Shown here in pieces: positions 34,934 to 36,408 of a DNA stretch of 36,408 nt. The position numbers were made by a program, and so were the translations under genes. Positions within the stretch are counted from its first letter, which is position 1; each line of letters begins with the position of its first letter. Below the pieces are notes generated by a model. The model had not been told where the DNA came from and made no database searches. It was given only the letters and a program-made list of their open reading frames with translations. The DNA comes from Tannerellaceae bacterium (GTDB lineage Bacteria > Bacteroidota > Bacteroidia > Bacteroidales > Tannerellaceae): assembly GCA_031266215.1 (NCBI GenBank), contig JAISBL010000025.1, positions 1 to 36,408 on the forward strand. Reading direction: 5' to 3'.

Positions 34934-35385
34934 CAGGGCAGACGCATTTAAGAACCTGAGTCAGACGTAAGAAAAACCGGCATTGCTCTTTGCATAACCT
35001 GATGCGCCTCCGTAAAATGCGCCCGTGACGCTGTCCGGGTGAGGGTTTCCGGTGTGTGCTGACACCGCAGGCCTTAAATGTCGATAACCTGGTTCCTTGT
35101 GAAGTGACAACAAGGCTCATTGTGAGAATCTAATACAGTAGCGTGTGGGCTCCACACAGGGTGTATGGAATTCTCACACAGGGCGTGTGAACACTTAACA
35201 CAGTAGTGTGTGAACACTTAACACGGGGCGTGTGAACGCTTAACAACCCTCGTGATAAGGGATTATAAGAGAAAGGAAACAGAATAAAAATAAACGTAAG
35301 TATGTGCTCGCATTATTGTGACTATCCGCCGGTAACAAACGGAATACTGACAGAAATTACCGGAGTATTAAATGCGTCTGCCCTG
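34934..35385. mobile_element. 452-bp MITE-like element with 18-bp terminal inverted repeats
   Basis: The left end CAGGGCAGACGCATTTAA (34934-34951) is the exact reverse complement of the right end (35368-35385). CGCCTTTGAT is present at 34924-34933 and again at 35387-35396, a 10-bp target duplication with one extra base at the right junction. No transposase or other credible gene lies inside, so it is non-autonomous. The CAGGG ends and 8-10 bp duplications are compatible with ISAs1-type elements, but this is a guess. It contains a hairpin CGGTGT/ACACCG near 35050 and tandem array 4. It sits between the divergent fkp and PD-(D/E)XK genes. Confidence 0.8.
35118..35247. repeat. 22-bp tandem repeat array 4 (six units) inside the MITE-like element
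   Basis: Units of 21-23 bp begin near 35118, 35141, 35162, 35184, 35206 and 35229. Each has GTGTG- and CACAC-like arms, for example GTGTGGGCTCCACAC (a near-perfect hairpin) and GTGTGAACACTTAACAC, followed by AGTA or GGGG. TGTGAGAAT (35121) and ATTCTCACA (35170) in units 1 and 3 are also perfect complements. Units vary more than in arrays 1 and 3. Confidence 0.85.
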
Positions 35386-35427
35386 TCGCCTTTGATGCAG
35401 ACATTCTCAAATCTCAATATAATATAC

Positions 35428-35435
35428 TATTTTTG
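35428..35435 (+). promoter_or_regulatory. candidate -7 element of the PD-(D/E)XK gene
   Basis: TATTTTTG fits TAnnTTTG exactly, 29 bases before the start codon. The MITE-like insertion ends about 40 bases upstream, so it has probably displaced the original upstream sequence. Confidence 0.4.
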
Positions 35436-35464
35436 TGCTCAATGACTAAAAATTTAAGACGTTT

Positions 35465-36408
35465 ATGCATATAGCTAATCCAATATACGATGTAGTCTTC
35501 AAATTTATGATAGAAGACAACCGGGTTGCAAAAGCTTTCCTTTCGGCCATTATCGGCGAGGAAGTACTGGAGCTTGATTTTGCCTCCCAGGAGCGTATCA
35601 TACGCGTACAGCCCCCAAAGGACGCCGGCCGGGATGAAAGTACTGAAGGCTCAGGGATAAACCTGACGGTCTGCCGTTTTGACTTTTCGGCCCGCATCGC
35701 CACATCCGAAGGAGGCTGCAAGACTGTGTTGATAGAGTTGCAGAAAGCCAAACTGGCGTCCGACATCATGCGTTTCCGCCGTTATGTCGGTTTGCATTAC
35801 CAGAATCCCGACAATTCGTATGGAGAAGGCGACAGCCGGAAGGCCCGCCAGATATACTGCATCTTCCTGCTGGGCTATGACATCGGTTTTCCCGGCAGTG
35901 TGGTTGTCAGTGTCAATTCGGTTATAAGGGACGTTACGACCGGCAAAGCGCTGAACGGCCCCAATGAGTTCACTGACAGTCTTCACCACCGTTCGTGGAT
36001 AGTACAGACCGAGCAGTTAAAGTATCATCGCCGCACCGATCTGGAGAAGCTGCTGAGCATCTTCGACCAGGAAAACCGTACAAGGAACCACCACATCCTG
36101 AACGTAGACGAAGACGACTTTCCCGAAAAATACCGTCCCATCATCCGCCGCCTGCGTATGGCCTCCGAGAGCGAGGATATGCAGATAGAAATGGAGATGG
36201 AGGACGACTACCTGAAAGAACTCCAGGACAAGGAAAGAGCTATTGAGGAAAAGGACAAAACTATTGCTGAACAGGGTGAAACCATTGCTGAACAGGGTGA
36301 AACCATTTTGGAACAGGGAAAAGCTTTGAAAGAAAAGGATGAAGCTCTTGCGGAACAGGGTGAAACCATTTTGGAGCAGGGGAAAGCTATTGAAGAATTG
36401 AAGAAGCA
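35465..36408 (+). CDS. PD-(D/E)XK nuclease transposase-family protein (Rpn/PDDEXK_2-like), 3' end outside the window
   Basis: The open frame runs from ATG 35465 to the window end (over 314 residues) without a stop. Its start MHIANPIYDVVFKFMIED and the body (AFLSAIIGEEVLELDF, VLIELQKAK with E91, Q93 and K94 as nuclease-type residues, RFRRYVGLHYQ, IYCIFLLGYDIG) are typical of the Bacteroidales PD-(D/E)XK family annotated as transposases, related to recombination-promoting Rpn nucleases. From residue ~235 the chain is highly charged, and from ~260 it consists of seven-residue repeats (EQGETIA / EQGETIL / EQGKALK), predicting a coiled coil. The number of repeats beyond 36408 is unknown. Confidence 0.85.
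   Translation, partial: MHIANPIYDVVFKFMIEDNRVAKAFLSAIIGEEVLELDFASQERIIRVQPPKDAGRDESTEGSGINLTVCRFDFSARIATSEGGCKTVLIELQKAKLASDIMRFRRYVGLHYQNPDNSYGEGDSRKARQIYCIFLLGYDIGFPGSVVVSVNSVIRDVTTGKALNGPNEFTDSLHHRSWIVQTEQLKYHRRTDLEKLLSIFDQENRTRNHHILNVDEDDFPEKYRPIIRRLRMASESEDMQIEMEMEDDYLKELQDKERAIEEKDKTIAEQGETIAEQGETILEQGKALKEKDEALAEQGETILEQGKAIEELKK

Overview
The window looks like a chromosome segment of a Bacteroidota species, order Bacteroidales. Evidence for this: several candidate promoters carry the Bacteroides -7 element TAnnTTTG; there is a bifunctional fucokinase/GDP-fucose pyrophosphorylase (fkp), FimB/Mfa2-type and fimbrillin-like surface proteins, a MobC (YWFCY) coupling-protein remnant, DUF4221, DUF4922 and PD-(D/E)XK (Rpn) families, and ribosome-binding regions that are AT-rich rather than purine-rich. 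Most of the window is moderately GC-rich. The first ~1.25 kb and the stretch ~25.4-28.9 kb are visibly AT-rich and hold the accessory genes. The genus cannot be fixed from sequence alone; a relative of Parabacteroides/Tannerella is plausible.

Layout. (1) 1-6.6 kb is a scarred accessory region: a frameshifted DJ-1/PfpI gene cut by the window edge, a small membrane protein, fragments of two transposases, an AAA+/DUF4143 ATPase, a DUF4221 lipoprotein, the first 28 codons of a mobC gene, and a fimbrillin-like/glycine-rich surface lipoprotein gene broken by one in-frame stop. (2) 6.7-12.6 kb is metabolic: a GNAT acetyltransferase, two adjacent PLP trans-sulfuration enzymes (O-acetylhomoserine sulfhydrylase plus a gamma-synthase/lyase type), and rhamnulokinase with rhamnulose-1-phosphate aldolase. 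(3) 12.6-15 kb has two tandem paralogous secreted proteins. (4) 15.1-23.6 kb has menA, a NamZ-type exo-muramidase, a three-gene periplasmic oxidoreductase operon (Tat-signal small subunit, GMC flavoprotein, seven-heme cytochrome c) and clpB. (5) 23.6-29.5 kb is accessory: a FimB/Mfa2-like protein, a truncated tandem duplicate of its 5' end, a tyrosine recombinase, an AraC regulator and a RibD/DHFR-like reductase. (6) 29.5-34.8 kb is a leftward operon fkp - GT2 glycosyltransferase - DUF4922 nucleotidyltransferase-like protein. (7) The window ends in a PD-(D/E)XK transposase-family gene with a heptad-repeat tail.

The most unusual signal is in the gaps between genes. Four intergenic tandem arrays (7409-7627, 16082-16211, 23627-23787, 35118-35247) have different sequences but the same plan: units of 20-23 bp, about two helical turns, built round short self-complementary arms. 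The last array lies inside a 452-bp gene-less element with perfect 18-bp terminal inverted repeats and a 10-bp target duplication (a MITE-like insertion). A related sequence lacking that insertion, an apparent empty site, lies at 23807-23861 next to the third array. These arrays are not CRISPRs, since they have no unique spacers. They are the best candidate here for something undescribed.
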